Source: Oceanibaculum nanhaiense | GTDB taxonomy: Bacteria; Pseudomonadota; Alphaproteobacteria; Oceanibaculales; Oceanibaculaceae | Assembly: GCF_002148795.1 (NCBI RefSeq) | Contig: NZ_MPOB01000002.1 | Location: 1-64,000, forward strand | Length of the DNA stretch: 64,000 nucleotides | Direction: 5' to 3' | In this document: positions 46,091-57,200 of the stretch, piece after piece | How positions within the stretch are numbered: position 1 is the first letter of the stretch | Layout of the letters: the number at the start of each line of letters is the position of its first letter | The notes under the pieces: model-generated | What the model was told of the DNA's origin: nothing | Seen by the model: only the letters and a program-made list of their open reading frames with translations | Database searches by the model: none | Program-made: the position numbers and the translations under genes

Positions 46091-47742
46091 TGGCACTGCT
46101 CGATTTCATCCTGCGGGCCGGCCGCCGCCCGTTGCAGATCATGGGGCTGCTGACAATCATCGCCGGCCTGGCCAATGCGCTGCTGGTGGTGATCGTCAAC
46201 GAGGTCGCCAAGCATGTCGCGGAAGCCGAACGGCCGGGGCTGACGACCGCGCTGATCTTCATCCTTGCCTTCCTGATATACTATCAGTGCAACCAGTTCG
46301 CCCTGTTGCGCGCCAACCGGATGATCGAGGTGCTGCTGAACCGGCTGCGGCTCGGCGTCATGGACCGGCTGCGCCGCGCCGAACTGCGCGATGTGGACCG
46401 GCTGCGGCGCGGCCAGCTCTACACGCTGGTATCGCAGGAGACGAACTATCTCTCGGTGACCTTTCCGCTGCTGGTGGATTCCTTCCAGCAGGCGATCCTG
46501 CTGATCATCTCGCTGGCCTATCTGCTGTACCTGTCGCCGGCGGCCTTCCTGGTCTTCCTGGTGTCGGTCTTCCTTGGCGTGCTTGCCTATCACCGGATCA
46601 ACAGCCGGATGAGCGGGACGCTGCGCCGGCTGAATTATTTCCAGGGGCGCCTGCTCGACGCCATCGGCGACCTTATCAACGGCAGCAAGGAGCTGCGGCT
46701 GAACAGCCGGAAGAGCGAGTCGGTGTTCCAGGCCTACCGCAAGCTGTCGCGCGCCACGGAAGCCACGCTGGTCGCCTCCGGCGAGCAATGGACCGCGATG
46801 ATCCTGCTCAGCAGCGCGGTGATTTTCGCCATGCTGGGAATCGTCGGATTCGGCTTCCCGCATTTCGTCGGCAATCACGGCGATATCGTCTTCCAGCTGA
46901 TCCCGGTGCTGTTGTTCTGCGTGGCTCCCTTCGCCAAGATCGTCAGCCAGTCGCCGATGTTCGTGCGCGCCGAGGTCAGCCTGCAGGGCGTCCTGGAGAT
47001 CGAGCGCCAGCTGGGCGCGTCCGACATGCTGAGCCCGTCGGACGCGCGCGCGGCGGCGGCGGCCTACCGCGATTTCCGCACCATCACCTATTCGGGACTG
47101 ACCTTCACCCACCGCGATGTGGCCGGTATCGGCACCTTCACGCTGGGCCCGCTCGACCTGACCGTGCAGCGCGGCGAGACGCTGTTCCTGGTCGGTGGCA
47201 ATGGCAGCGGCAAATCGACGGCGCTGCGCCTGATAACCGGGCTGTACGCGCCGGAGGCCGGCGCGATCCGGGTGGACGAGACGCCGATGGTGGGCCGCGA
47301 CGTGGCCGGTTTCCGCGAACTGTTCGCCGCCATCTTCGTCGATTTCCACCTGTTCGACCGGCTCTACGGGCTGGAGCATGTGCCGGCCGAACAGGTCAAT
47401 CTGATGATCGAGGAGATGGGGCTGGCCGGGAAGGTGCGTTACGAGGACGGGCAGTTCTCCACCACCCATTTGTCCACCGGCCAGCGCAAGCGGCTGGCGC
47501 TGATCGCCACCCTGCTGGAAGACCGGCCGGTCTATATCTTCGACGAATGGTCGGCCGAACAGGACGTGCATTTCCGCGCCTATTTCTACAATACTGTGCT
47601 GAAACGCCTGAAGGCGCAGGGCAAGACCGTCATCGCGGTCACCCATGACGAACGCTACTGGCATCTGGCCGATCGCGTGGTGAAGCTCGATCTCGGCAGG
47701 GTCGAGTGGCAGCGCAAGGGCAGTGAGTTGGAGGCGCCATGA
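46090..47742 (+). CDS. Cyclic-peptide-type ABC exporter, second copy
   Basis: 550 residues with the same layout as the previous gene: Walker A GGNGSGKST, signature LSTGQRKR, and Walker B VYIFDEWSAEQD. The two ATPase halves are similar, pointing to an old duplication, and the tight coupling suggests a heterodimer. The stop overlaps the AT-ER start (ATGA at 47739-47742). Acts at the inner membrane, probably exporting the product or a precursor. Confidence 0.9.
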   Translation: MALLDFILRAGRRPLQIMGLLTIIAGLANALLVVIVNEVAKHVAEAERPGLTTALIFILAFLIYYQCNQFALLRANRMIEVLLNRLRLGVMDRLRRAELRDVDRLRRGQLYTLVSQETNYLSVTFPLLVDSFQQAILLIISLAYLLYLSPAAFLVFLVSVFLGVLAYHRINSRMSGTLRRLNYFQGRLLDAIGDLINGSKELRLNSRKSESVFQAYRKLSRATEATLVASGEQWTAMILLSSAVIFAMLGIVGFGFPHFVGNHGDIVFQLIPVLLFCVAPFAKIVSQSPMFVRAEVSLQGVLEIERQLGASDMLSPSDARAAAAAYRDFRTITYSGLTFTHRDVAGIGTFTLGPLDLTVQRGETLFLVGGNGSGKSTALRLITGLYAPEAGAIRVDETPMVGRDVAGFRELFAAIFVDFHLFDRLYGLEHVPAEQVNLMIEEMGLAGKVRYEDGQFSTTHLSTGQRKRLALIATLLEDRPVYIFDEWSAEQDVHFRAYFYNTVLKRLKAQGKTVIAVTHDERYWHLADRVVKLDLGRVEWQRKGSELEAP

Positions 47743-50087
47743 AGGCCTTCCTGTTTCCAGGGCAGGGCGCGCAGCGCATCGGGATGGGGGAAGGGCTGTT
47801 CGAGGCTTTCCCGGAGCAGACCGCCTGCGCCGATTCCGTGCTCGGCTATTCGGTGCGTGAACTGTGCCTGACGGGGCCGATGGAGCGGCTGACCCAGACC
47901 CAGTTCACCCAGCCAGCCCTTTATGTCGTCGGTGCGCTGACCTGGCTGAAACGTAAAGCCGAAGGTGCGAAGGCCGATTATCTGCTGGGCCACAGCGTCG
48001 CCGAATATGTCGCGCTGTTCGCTGCCGGCGCAGTGGATTTCGAGACCGGGCTGCGGCTGGTGCAGAAGCGCGGCGCGCTGATGGCCAATGCTGCCGGTGG
48101 CGGCATGGCGGCGGTACTGGGGCTGGACGCGGCCCAAGTGGAGGAGATCATCCGCCGGCACGGCCTCACCGATGTCTTCGCCGCCAATGTGAACACGCCG
48201 AAGCAGATCGTGGTGTCGGGCCGGCGCGAGGCGGTGGAGGCCGCCGAACCGCTGTTCCTGGAGGCCGGCGCCTCGCATTACCGCGTGCTGCAGGTCAGCG
48301 GCGCCTTCCACACGCCCTTCATGCAGCCGGCGCGCGACGCCTTCGCGCGGTTCCTGGAAGATTGCGAATTCCGCCCACCGCTTGTGCCGGTGATCTCCAA
48401 CGTGACCGCGCGGCCGCACAAGCCGGAGACGATCCGGTCGCTGATGGCCGAGCAGATGACCGCGCCGGTGCGCTGGAGCGACAGCATCCGCTACCTGCTG
48501 TCGAAGGGGCTTGCCTTCGAGGATTTCGAGGAGCTGGGGCCGGCCGGCGGTGCCGTGGTGAAGCCAATGGTGAAGCGCACTCAGCTGGAGGCCGGACCGC
48601 TGGATGCCGCAGTGCTGGCGGCGGAGGAAGAAGCGGAAGCAGCAAAGGCCCAACCGGTCGCGAAAGCGCCCGTCAGGGAAGCGCCGGCCATGGAAGCGCC
48701 CGCACGCATGAATGGCACACGCCACAAGGCCGCCGGTTTCGGGGCCGCGACGCTGGGCTCGGCGGAATTCCGCGAGGATTTCGGCGTGAAATACGCCTAT
48801 GCCGCCGGCGCCATGTATCAGGGCATCGCCTCGGCGGAGCTGGTGATCCGAATGGCCAAGGCCGGGTTGCTGGGTTTCTTCGGTGCCGGCGGCCTGCCGA
48901 TGCCGGCGGTGGAGCAGGCGATCCAGCGTATCCAGGCGGAAATCCCGCCGGGCGCGCCCTTCGGCATGAATTTCATCGCCCATGCCAATTTCCCGCAGCT
49001 GGAAGAAGATCTGGCCGACCTGCTGCTGCGCCATGGCGTGCGCGTCATCGAGGCGTCCGCCTTTATGGAGGTGACGCCGGCGCTGGTGCGCTACCGCGCC
49101 AAGGGGCTCACCCGCGAGGGTGGTAAGCTACGCGCGGCCAACCGCATCATCGCGAAGATTTCCCGGCCCGACGTGGCGGCGCAGTTCCTCGCCCCGGCGC
49201 CGGGGCGGCTGCTGACCCGCCTTCTGGAGTCGGGCGGCATCACCCCGGATGAGGCGGCGCTGCTGCGCGAAGTGCCGATGGCCGATGCACTGTGCGTCGA
49301 ATCGGATTCCGGCGGCCATACCGACCAGGGCATGCCCTTCACGCTGATCCCGGCGACGCTGAAGGTGCGCGACGACGCGCAGGCGCGCTTCCCCGGCTTC
49401 GGCCGCCTTCATGTCGGCGCCGGCGGCGGTATCGGCACGCCGGAGGCGGCGGCCGCCGTCTTCGTGCTGGGGGCGGATTTCATCCTCACCGGATCGGTCA
49501 ACCAGTGTACCGTGGAGGCCGGCACCAGCGACGCGGTGAAGGACATGCTGGAAGGCATGAATGTCTATGACACCGACTATGCCCCCTCCGGCGAGATGTT
49601 CGAGATGGGCTCCAAGGTGCAGGTGCTGAAGAAGGGGCTGTTCTTCCCGGCCCGCGCCAACAAGCTGGTCGCGCTCTATCGCCAGCACGAATCACTGGAG
49701 GAGATCGAGCCGTCGCTGCGCCGGCAGATCGAGGAGCGCTATTTCAAGCGCAGCTTCGAGGAGGTGTTCGCCGATGTGAAGGCGAGCTATCGCGCCGCAG
49801 AGGTGGAGCGCGCCGAACGCCTGCCGAAGCACCGCATGGCGCTGGTCTTCAAGCGCTATTTCAGGGACACCACACGCTGGGCGCTGGCCGGCGATCTGGA
49901 GCATAAGGTCGATTTCCAGGTGCATTGCGGCCCGGCGCTGGGGGCGTTCAACCAGTGGGTTGCGGGCAGCGAGCTTGCAAGCTGGCGCAACCGCCACCCC
50001 GATCTGATCGCCGACCGGCTGATGGCGGAGACCGCCAACCTGCTCTCCCGCCGCTTCTCGATCCTGCTGGGGGAGGGCGGATCATGA
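47739..50087 (+). CDS. Trans-acting acyltransferase fused to PfaD-type enoylreductase (AT-ER)
   Basis: 782 residues. The AT domain (1-290) has FPGQGAQ and the active-site serine S86 in GHSVAEYVALF, and loads malonyl units on the ACPs of the AT-less PKS. An alanine/glutamate-rich linker (about 290-335) follows. The C-terminal ER (about 340-782) is the flavin-dependent PfaD/2-nitropropane-dioxygenase type with FFGAGGLPMPAVE, SDSGGHTDQG and GGGIGTPEAAAAVF. It gives reduced double bonds in trans. This fusion is usual in trans-AT clusters. It overlaps the PKS start (ATGA). Confidence 0.94.
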   Translation: MKAFLFPGQGAQRIGMGEGLFEAFPEQTACADSVLGYSVRELCLTGPMERLTQTQFTQPALYVVGALTWLKRKAEGAKADYLLGHSVAEYVALFAAGAVDFETGLRLVQKRGALMANAAGGGMAAVLGLDAAQVEEIIRRHGLTDVFAANVNTPKQIVVSGRREAVEAAEPLFLEAGASHYRVLQVSGAFHTPFMQPARDAFARFLEDCEFRPPLVPVISNVTARPHKPETIRSLMAEQMTAPVRWSDSIRYLLSKGLAFEDFEELGPAGGAVVKPMVKRTQLEAGPLDAAVLAAEEEAEAAKAQPVAKAPVREAPAMEAPARMNGTRHKAAGFGAATLGSAEFREDFGVKYAYAAGAMYQGIASAELVIRMAKAGLLGFFGAGGLPMPAVEQAIQRIQAEIPPGAPFGMNFIAHANFPQLEEDLADLLLRHGVRVIEASAFMEVTPALVRYRAKGLTREGGKLRAANRIIAKISRPDVAAQFLAPAPGRLLTRLLESGGITPDEAALLREVPMADALCVESDSGGHTDQGMPFTLIPATLKVRDDAQARFPGFGRLHVGAGGGIGTPEAAAAVFVLGADFILTGSVNQCTVEAGTSDAVKDMLEGMNVYDTDYAPSGEMFEMGSKVQVLKKGLFFPARANKLVALYRQHESLEEIEPSLRRQIEERYFKRSFEEVFADVKASYRAAEVERAERLPKHRMALVFKRYFRDTTRWALAGDLEHKVDFQVHCGPALGAFNQWVAGSELASWRNRHPDLIADRLMAETANLLSRRFSILLGEGGS

Positions 50088-53000
50088 GCCGCCCCATCGC
50101 CATCATCGGCATCGGGCTGCGCCTGCCCAAGGCCGATAATCTCGACCAGTTCTGGCACCATCTGGCGGCGGGCCGCTCGCTGATCTCGGAAGTGCCGGCG
50201 GATCGCTGGGACAAGTCGGCGCTGCACGGAAATCCGGCCGCCGGTAATAAGAGCGCCAGCATCTGGGGCGGCTTCATCGAGGAGGCCGATTGCTTCGATG
50301 CGCCGTTCTTCAGCGTGTCGCCGCGCGAGGCCGCCTGGATGGACCCGCAGCAGCGTTTCGCGCTGGAGATGGCCTGGCACGCCATCGAGGATGCGGGCTA
50401 TCGTGCTGCCGAACTCGCCGGCAGCCGCACCGGCGTCTATATGGGCGTGTGCCACTGGGATTATGCGGAGCTGCTGGAAAAGCACCTGGCGCAGACCGAC
50501 GCCTATATGCCGACCGGCATCGCCTTCTCGATCATCGCCAACCGGGTCTCGCATTTCTTCGATCTGCACGGCCCCAGCATCGCCAATGACACTGCCTGCG
50601 CCGCCTCGCTGACGGCGATCTACGAGGCGGTGCGCGCGCTGGAGGCCGGCGATTGCGAGATGGCGCTGGCCGGCGGCGTGAACCTCGCCTGGTCGCCCAA
50701 CCATTTCGTCGCCTTCTCCAAGGCCGGTATGCTGTCGAAGGAGGGCAGCGGCAAGGCCTTCGACGACCGCGCCGACGGCTATGTGCGCGGCGAGGGCGGC
50801 GGCGTGCTGCTGCTGAAGCCGCTCGACAAGGCGCTGGCCGATGGCGATCCGGTGCATGCGGTGATTCGCGGCATCGGCGTCAATCACGGCGGGCGCACCA
50901 GCTCGCTGACCGTCACCAGCCCGGATGCGCAGGCCGAACTGATCGAATCGGTGCACCGCGCCGCCGGCGTCAATCCTGACCGGGTGAGCTATATCGAGGC
51001 GCATGGCCCCGGCACGCCGCTGGGCGACCCGATCGAGATCGCCGGGCTGAAGCAGGCTTTCGCCACGCTGCATGCGGCGGCGGGCACCGAGCCGGTGGCG
51101 GACAGCTGCGCTATCGGGTCGGTGAAGACCAATATCGGCCATCTGGAAGGGGCGGCGGGCGTCGCCGGCATCGCCAAGCTGTTGGCGGCGCTGCGCCATG
51201 GCGCGCTGCCGGCCAATGTCGGCTTCGAGACGCTGAACCGGCTGATCGACCTCAGCGGCTCGCCCTTCCGCATCCAGGCGGAGCGGCGCGACTGGCCCAG
51301 CGATCCCGAGCGCCCCCGGCTGGCCGGCATCAGCTCCTTCGGCTTCGGCGGCGCCAACGCCCATGCCCTGCTGGAGGAAGCGCCCCTCCGTGCCGATGTG
51401 AGCCGCGGCGATGGCCCGGTCATCCTGCCGCTCTCGGCCCGCGATGACGGCCGGCTTGCGGCCTATGCGGAAAGGCTGCGCGACTGGCTGGCAGACGCGC
51501 CGGACGATCTCTCGCTGGCCGATCTCGCCTACACCTTCCAGACTGCACGCGAGCCGATGGAGGCGCGCGCCGCCTTCGTAGCCACCGGCAAGGAAGGGCT
51601 GATCGACGCGCTGGAAAGCTTCCTCGCCGGCGAGATTTTGGACGATGCGCCGCACGCCGACCTCGCCGCGCGCTGGCGCGCCGGGGAGGATGTGGACTGG
51701 TCGGTTCTGTACGAGGGTGGCTCGGCGCCGCGTCGCATCCATGCGCCGCTCTACCCCTTCGCGCGGCACCGCTACTGGATGGATGCGTCGCTCGTCGGCA
51801 AGGATACGGAAGCCTTCCCGCACCCGCTGGCGCAGCGCAACCTGTCGGGCCTCGATGGGCCGCGCTACCGCTCGCATCTCGGGCGCGAGGCCTTCTACTG
51901 GGCCGATCACCATGTTGGCGGGCAGCAGATCCTGCCTGGCGTCGCCTGCCTTGAGGCGGCCCGCGCCGCACTGGAGCAGGCGCGCGGCGGCGCGCCGCTG
52001 ACCGGCGGCCTTGTCTTCGAGCAGGTCAGCTGGACCCGGCCGATCCGCGCCGATGCGGTGCCGGTCGCGGTGGAAACACGGCTGCGGCCTGAGGAAAAAG
52101 GCGGCTTCACCTTCACCATATCGGCGGCGGATGGCGCGGCGAATGCGCAAGGTGTGCTGCGCCTGGCAGCGCTGGACACGCCGCCGGCGCTGGATATCGC
52201 GGCGCTGGCCAAAGCCCTGCCGGAGACCATCGATCCCGCCGAGTGCTATAGCCGGCTGACGGAAAGCGGCGTCGCCCATGGCCCGGCCTTCCAGGCGCTG
52301 CGCACGGTAAGACGCGGTCCGGACGGCGTCCTGGCGGAGCTGCGGCTGGGCCGGTCGCTGCACGGAACGCTGGCGCAATTGCCGTTGCATCCGGTGCTGC
52401 TGGACGCCGCCATTCAGGCCTGGATCGCGCTGGACGGGGAGGCGCCCCCCGGCAGCGCCGTGCCCTTCGCCTGCGGGCGGATCGAGATGCGTGGCCCCTG
52501 TACGCCAGTCATGCACGCCCATGTCCGTCGCGTCGCCGGATCGGTGCGCAGCGATGCGGTGGTGCGCCTCGACATCGACCTGACGGACAAGGACGGCAAG
52601 CCCTGTCTTGCCTTCCGCGATCTGGCGCTGCGGCTTGTTGCGCCGAAGGCGATGGAGGATGCGGCACCGGCGGTGGATAACGCTGAGGCGCCGACCGTGC
52701 ACCTGGCCGGCCGCTGGGTGGAACGCCCCGTGCAGGTGCAGGACGCGCCGCGCGAGACGCACATCTACCTCGCTGGTTTCGCGCCTGATATCGCGGAACA
52801 GCTTGCCGCGCGCACCGGCCTGCCGGTCGAGTGCCTGCCGGATGCAAATGATCCCGCCGCGCGCGCCACTGGCTGGTTCCGCCATCTGCATGGCGCGCTG
52901 GCAGCGCGCATGCGTTTGAGGCCGGCGCTGCCGCAGCGTTTCCTCGTGCTGGCCGGGCCGAAGGCGCCAGCCTGGCTGGCCACGCCGCTGGCCGGGCTGC

Positions 53001-54240
53001 TGCGCACGGCGGCGCAGGAGAATCCGAAATTCTCCGGCGCGGTAGTGGCGGTGGAAGGATTGGCGGATATCGATCGGCTGGCCGCGCTGCTGGCGGCGGA
53101 GGCCACAGCCGCCGATGACGTCGCCGAGCTGCGCCACGATGCCGCCGGCAACCGCTTCGCCTGGCGTCCGCAGGAGACTGCGCCGGCAGGCGATGCGCCT
53201 TCCCTGAACCCCGAGGCCGCCTACTGGATCACCGGCGGGCTGGGCCGGCTGGGGCTGATCCTCGCCGGCTGGCTGGCGGCGCGCGGGGCGCGGCACCTCG
53301 TGCTGTCGGGCCGCCGGGTCGCGCCGGACGCAGCGGCAGAAGCGGCGCTGGCGGCGCTGCGCGCGGGCGGTGCCGAGGTGCACCTCGAAGCCTGCGACGT
53401 CACTGATGCCGAAGCGGTGGCAAAAACCGTGGCGCGCATCGAACCCCAGGTCGGGCCACTCAAGGGCATCATCCATGCCGCCGGCCTGCTGGATGACGGA
53501 TATATCCTGACCAAGGCGGCGGACAGCATCGCGCCGGTACTGGCGCCGAAGATCGCCGGCACGCTGAACATCGACCGGGCGACCCGCGACACAGCGCTCG
53601 ATTTCCTGCTGCTCTGTTCCTCGATCGCCGCCAGCTTCGGCAATGCCGGGCAGGGCGATTATGCCGGCGGCAACGCCTTCCTCGATGGCTTCGCCGAACA
53701 CCGCACCCGGCTCACCGAGGCCGGGGAGCGCCACGGTGTCACGATCTCCATCGGCTGGCCGCTCTGGGAAGAGGGCGGCATGAGCGTCGATGCAACCGGG
53801 CGGGCCGCACTCGCCCGGCGCTTCGGGACGGTGCCGATGCCGACGGCGGCGGGCCTCGCGGCGCTGGACCGTGCCTTCCCGGCGGGCACGCCCCGGCAGG
53901 TGGTGCTGCATGGCGCGCGCGACCGCATCGATGCCCTGCTGGCCGAACCGGTTCCCCTGCCGCAGGCACCACCACCCGTTGCGGAAAGTGGGGAAGCTGC
54001 CGACGATGGCGACCTTGCCGCGCGCACCATCGCCTTCCTGAAGGAGGTGCTGGCCGAACGGTTGCAGATGGACCCGGCGCAGATCCGCGCCGACCGCAGG
54101 CTGGAGGAATACGGCCTCGATTCCATCACCATCGTCGAGGCGACGGCGCAGCTGGAAGAGGCGCTGGGGCCGCTCTCCAAGACGCTGTTCTTCGAATATG
54201 TCGATCTCGCCGGCATCGCCCGCCATCTGGTCGAGGAACG
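50084..54240 (+). other. PKS module 1: KS-DH-KR-ACP
   Basis: KS1 has active-site C172 (NDTACAASL), H307 in the less usual HGPGTPLGDP, and H353 (KTNIGHLEG). DH has catalytic H609 in the HxxxGxxxxP motif and D774 in HPVLLDAA, so it looks active. KR has GGLGRLG, LDD (GLLDDGY; the D-hydroxyl type), S1180 and Y1193. ACP serine is S1347 (GLDSI). The product is an alpha,beta-unsaturated intermediate, as needed before a branching module. Confidence 0.88.
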
Positions 54241-57200
54241 CCGCGCCGCGCTGCTGGCCGCGCTTCCCGGTGGGCCAGCGCCGAAAGCGGCCCCGGCATC
54301 GGCTGCCTTGCGCGCCGAGCCGCCCGCTAAGGTTTCCGCCGCGCCGCGGCCGGATGATCGGAAGCAGGAGGACCGGCACGACATCGCCATCGTCGGCCTG
54401 TCGCTGCGCGTCGCCCGCGCCGCCAGCCAGGACGAGTTCTGGCAGATGCTGTCGAACGGGCTGGACGGGTTCGAGGCCTATCCCGCCGAGCGCTGGAACC
54501 ATGCCGCACTGCTGCACCCGGAACGCGATGTGCTGGGCAAGACAGTGGTGAAGACCGGCGCCTTCCTGAAGGATATCGACAAGTTCGACCCGCGCTATTT
54601 CCGCATCTCGCAGCATGAGGCGGAACTGATGTCGCCGGAGGTGCGGCTGTTCCTGGAGGCCAGCGTCGAGGCCTTCGAGGATGCCGGCTATTCGCGCGAG
54701 TACATGCAGGCGCGCTATGGCGGCGATGTCGCGGTGCTGGTCGGCTCGATGACCAACGAGTACGACCTCTACGGCTTCCAGAACATGCTGGTGCGCGGCG
54801 CGCTGGCCAGCGGCAGCTATACCGGCACCGTGCCGAACATGGTGTCCTATTTCTACGGCTTCACCGGCCCGTCCTATTTCCTCGACACCATGTGCTCGGC
54901 CTCCTCGACCTGCGTGCATGAGGCCGTCCATATGTTGCGCGCCGGGCGCTGCAAGATGGCGCTGGCCGGCGGTGTGAGCCTGCTTTTGCACCCGCAGAAG
55001 CTGATCGCCACCTCGCAGGAGCATTTCACCAGCAAGACGGCGGAGAAGATCAGGGGCTATGGGCTGGGCGCCGACGGCACCATCCTCGGCGAGGGTGTGG
55101 GCGCGCTGGTGCTGAAGCCGCTGGCCGATGCCGAGCGCGACGGCGACCATATCTATGGCGTCATCATCGGCAGCGGCATCAGCAATGCCGGCGTGCGCAA
55201 CGGCTTCACCGTGCCGAACCCGCACCAGCAGGCCGCCGCCATCGAACAGGCGCTGGACGATGCCGCCATCGATCCCGCCACCCTCTCCTATGTCGAGGGG
55301 CACGGCTCCGGCACGGCGCTGGGCGACCCGATCGAGGTGAAGGCACTGACCCAGGCCTTCCGCAAATACACCGATGCCAAGGGCTTCTGCCCGCTCGGCA
55401 CGGTGAAGTCGAACGTCGCCCATCTGCTGGCCGCCGCCGGGGTGGCCGGCATCGCCAAGGTGCTGGCGCAGCTGCGGCACAGCCAGATCGCGCCCTCGCT
55501 GCATGCCGAGGTGCTGAACCCGAACATCCCGTTCGAGGATACGCCGTTCCGGGTGCAGCGCGAGCTGACACCCTGGACCCGTCCGCGCGATGCCGCCGGG
55601 CGGGAGCTGCCGCGCCGGGCCGGTGTCACCTCCATCGGCGCAGGCGGGATGAACTCGCATATCCTGATCGAGGAACACGCTGCCTCGCCACGCGAGGCGC
55701 ATCCCGGCGGGCCGGAGCTGCTGGTGTTCTCCGCGATGTCGGAGGCGGCGCTGATCCGGTTGCTGTCGCGCCTGCGCGACCATGTTGCAGCCCATCCCGA
55801 TCTGGTGCTGGCGGACCTCGCCTATACGCTGCAGACCGGCCGTAACGAGCTGCCCTGCCGGCTGGCGCTGGTGGCGGATGACATCGCCCGGGTGCCGGCG
55901 CTGCTGGCGGCTTTCTTGTCGTCGCCGCGCCCGGACCCGCGCTGGCATTTTGTGCGCAGCATCCTGGAGGTGGAGCCACCAGCCGATGCGGCGCGGCTGC
56001 GCCAGGACATCGGCACTCGCGCGCTCGACCGCCTTGCCGCTGCCTGGGCGGCGGGGGCGGTCCTCGACTGGGACGCGCTGCATGAAGGAAGGCAGCCGCG
56101 CCGCGTATCGCTGCCGGCCTATCCGTTCGAGCGGGTGCGCTGCTGGTACCCGGAATTCGCCGATGCGCCCTCGGTGGTCAATCCGCTGGGATCGGCGCTG
56201 AAGCTGCATCCCTTCATCGGGGTGAACCGCTCCGGCCTCGACGGGTTGCGCTACAGCACCGCGATCCATCCGGGCGAGTTGCTGGATTACAGTTTCACGC
56301 AAGGTCGCACGCAAACCATCCTGCCGATTGTCGCGGTGGAGATCGTGCTGGCGCTGGGCCGCATCGCCGGGCTGGCCGGGCCGCTCTCGCTGCGCGGCCT
56401 CACCGTGCGCGGGGCCGTCGCTTGGGAAGACGGGGCGGAGCTGCACGCTGCGCTCGACCCACAGGGCGACAGCCTGCTGGTCCGGCTGGAGATGGCGGAT
56501 GCGGCGGGCAACCGCACGCCCTATGCCGAGGCGCTGGTGCTGGCGGAGGCCACCGCCCTGCCGCCGGAGAGCGTACCAGCGACTGGCGAGGCGCTGGACG
56601 GTGCGGCTATCACGGCACGGCTGGCCGAGCGCGGCTATGCCTTCGCGCCTTATCTCGAGGTGGTGACGCGCGTGCTGGCGCTGCCGGGTGGCGGCTTCCT
56701 CTGTGATCTCGCGCGGGAGCATCCGCAGCAGGATTTCTTCACGAAGAATGTGCAGCTGCCGCCGCGCGTGCTGGCCGCCGCCTATCAGGCGATGCTGCTC
56801 GATATGCCGCCCTCTGAGGCGCCACCGCTGCTGGCCGGGATCGCGTCGGCGGTGCTGGGCGACCGTGCCGAGGAGGTCGCGCGGCTGCTGGTGCGTCCGC
56901 AGGGCGACGGCGCCTATGCGGTGCGGCTGTTCGATGCCGGCGGCGCGGTGCTGGGCGCGCTGGACGGGGTGCTGTTCGCGGCCCCGGAGGCGCTGGATCG
57001 TGCGGCCCCTGCGCCGGTGCCAGTCACGGCGAGTGCCGCCGATGGACTGGTGGGTGAGTTGCGCGCGCTGGCGGCAGCGATCCTGAAATTCCCCGCCGAG
57101 GAGCTGAACCCGCGTGAGCTGTTCTATGAGCTGGGCTTCGATTCGATCTCGCTGACCCGCTTCGCCGGGGAGATTTCGGAGGCCTATAAGGTCACCCTGT

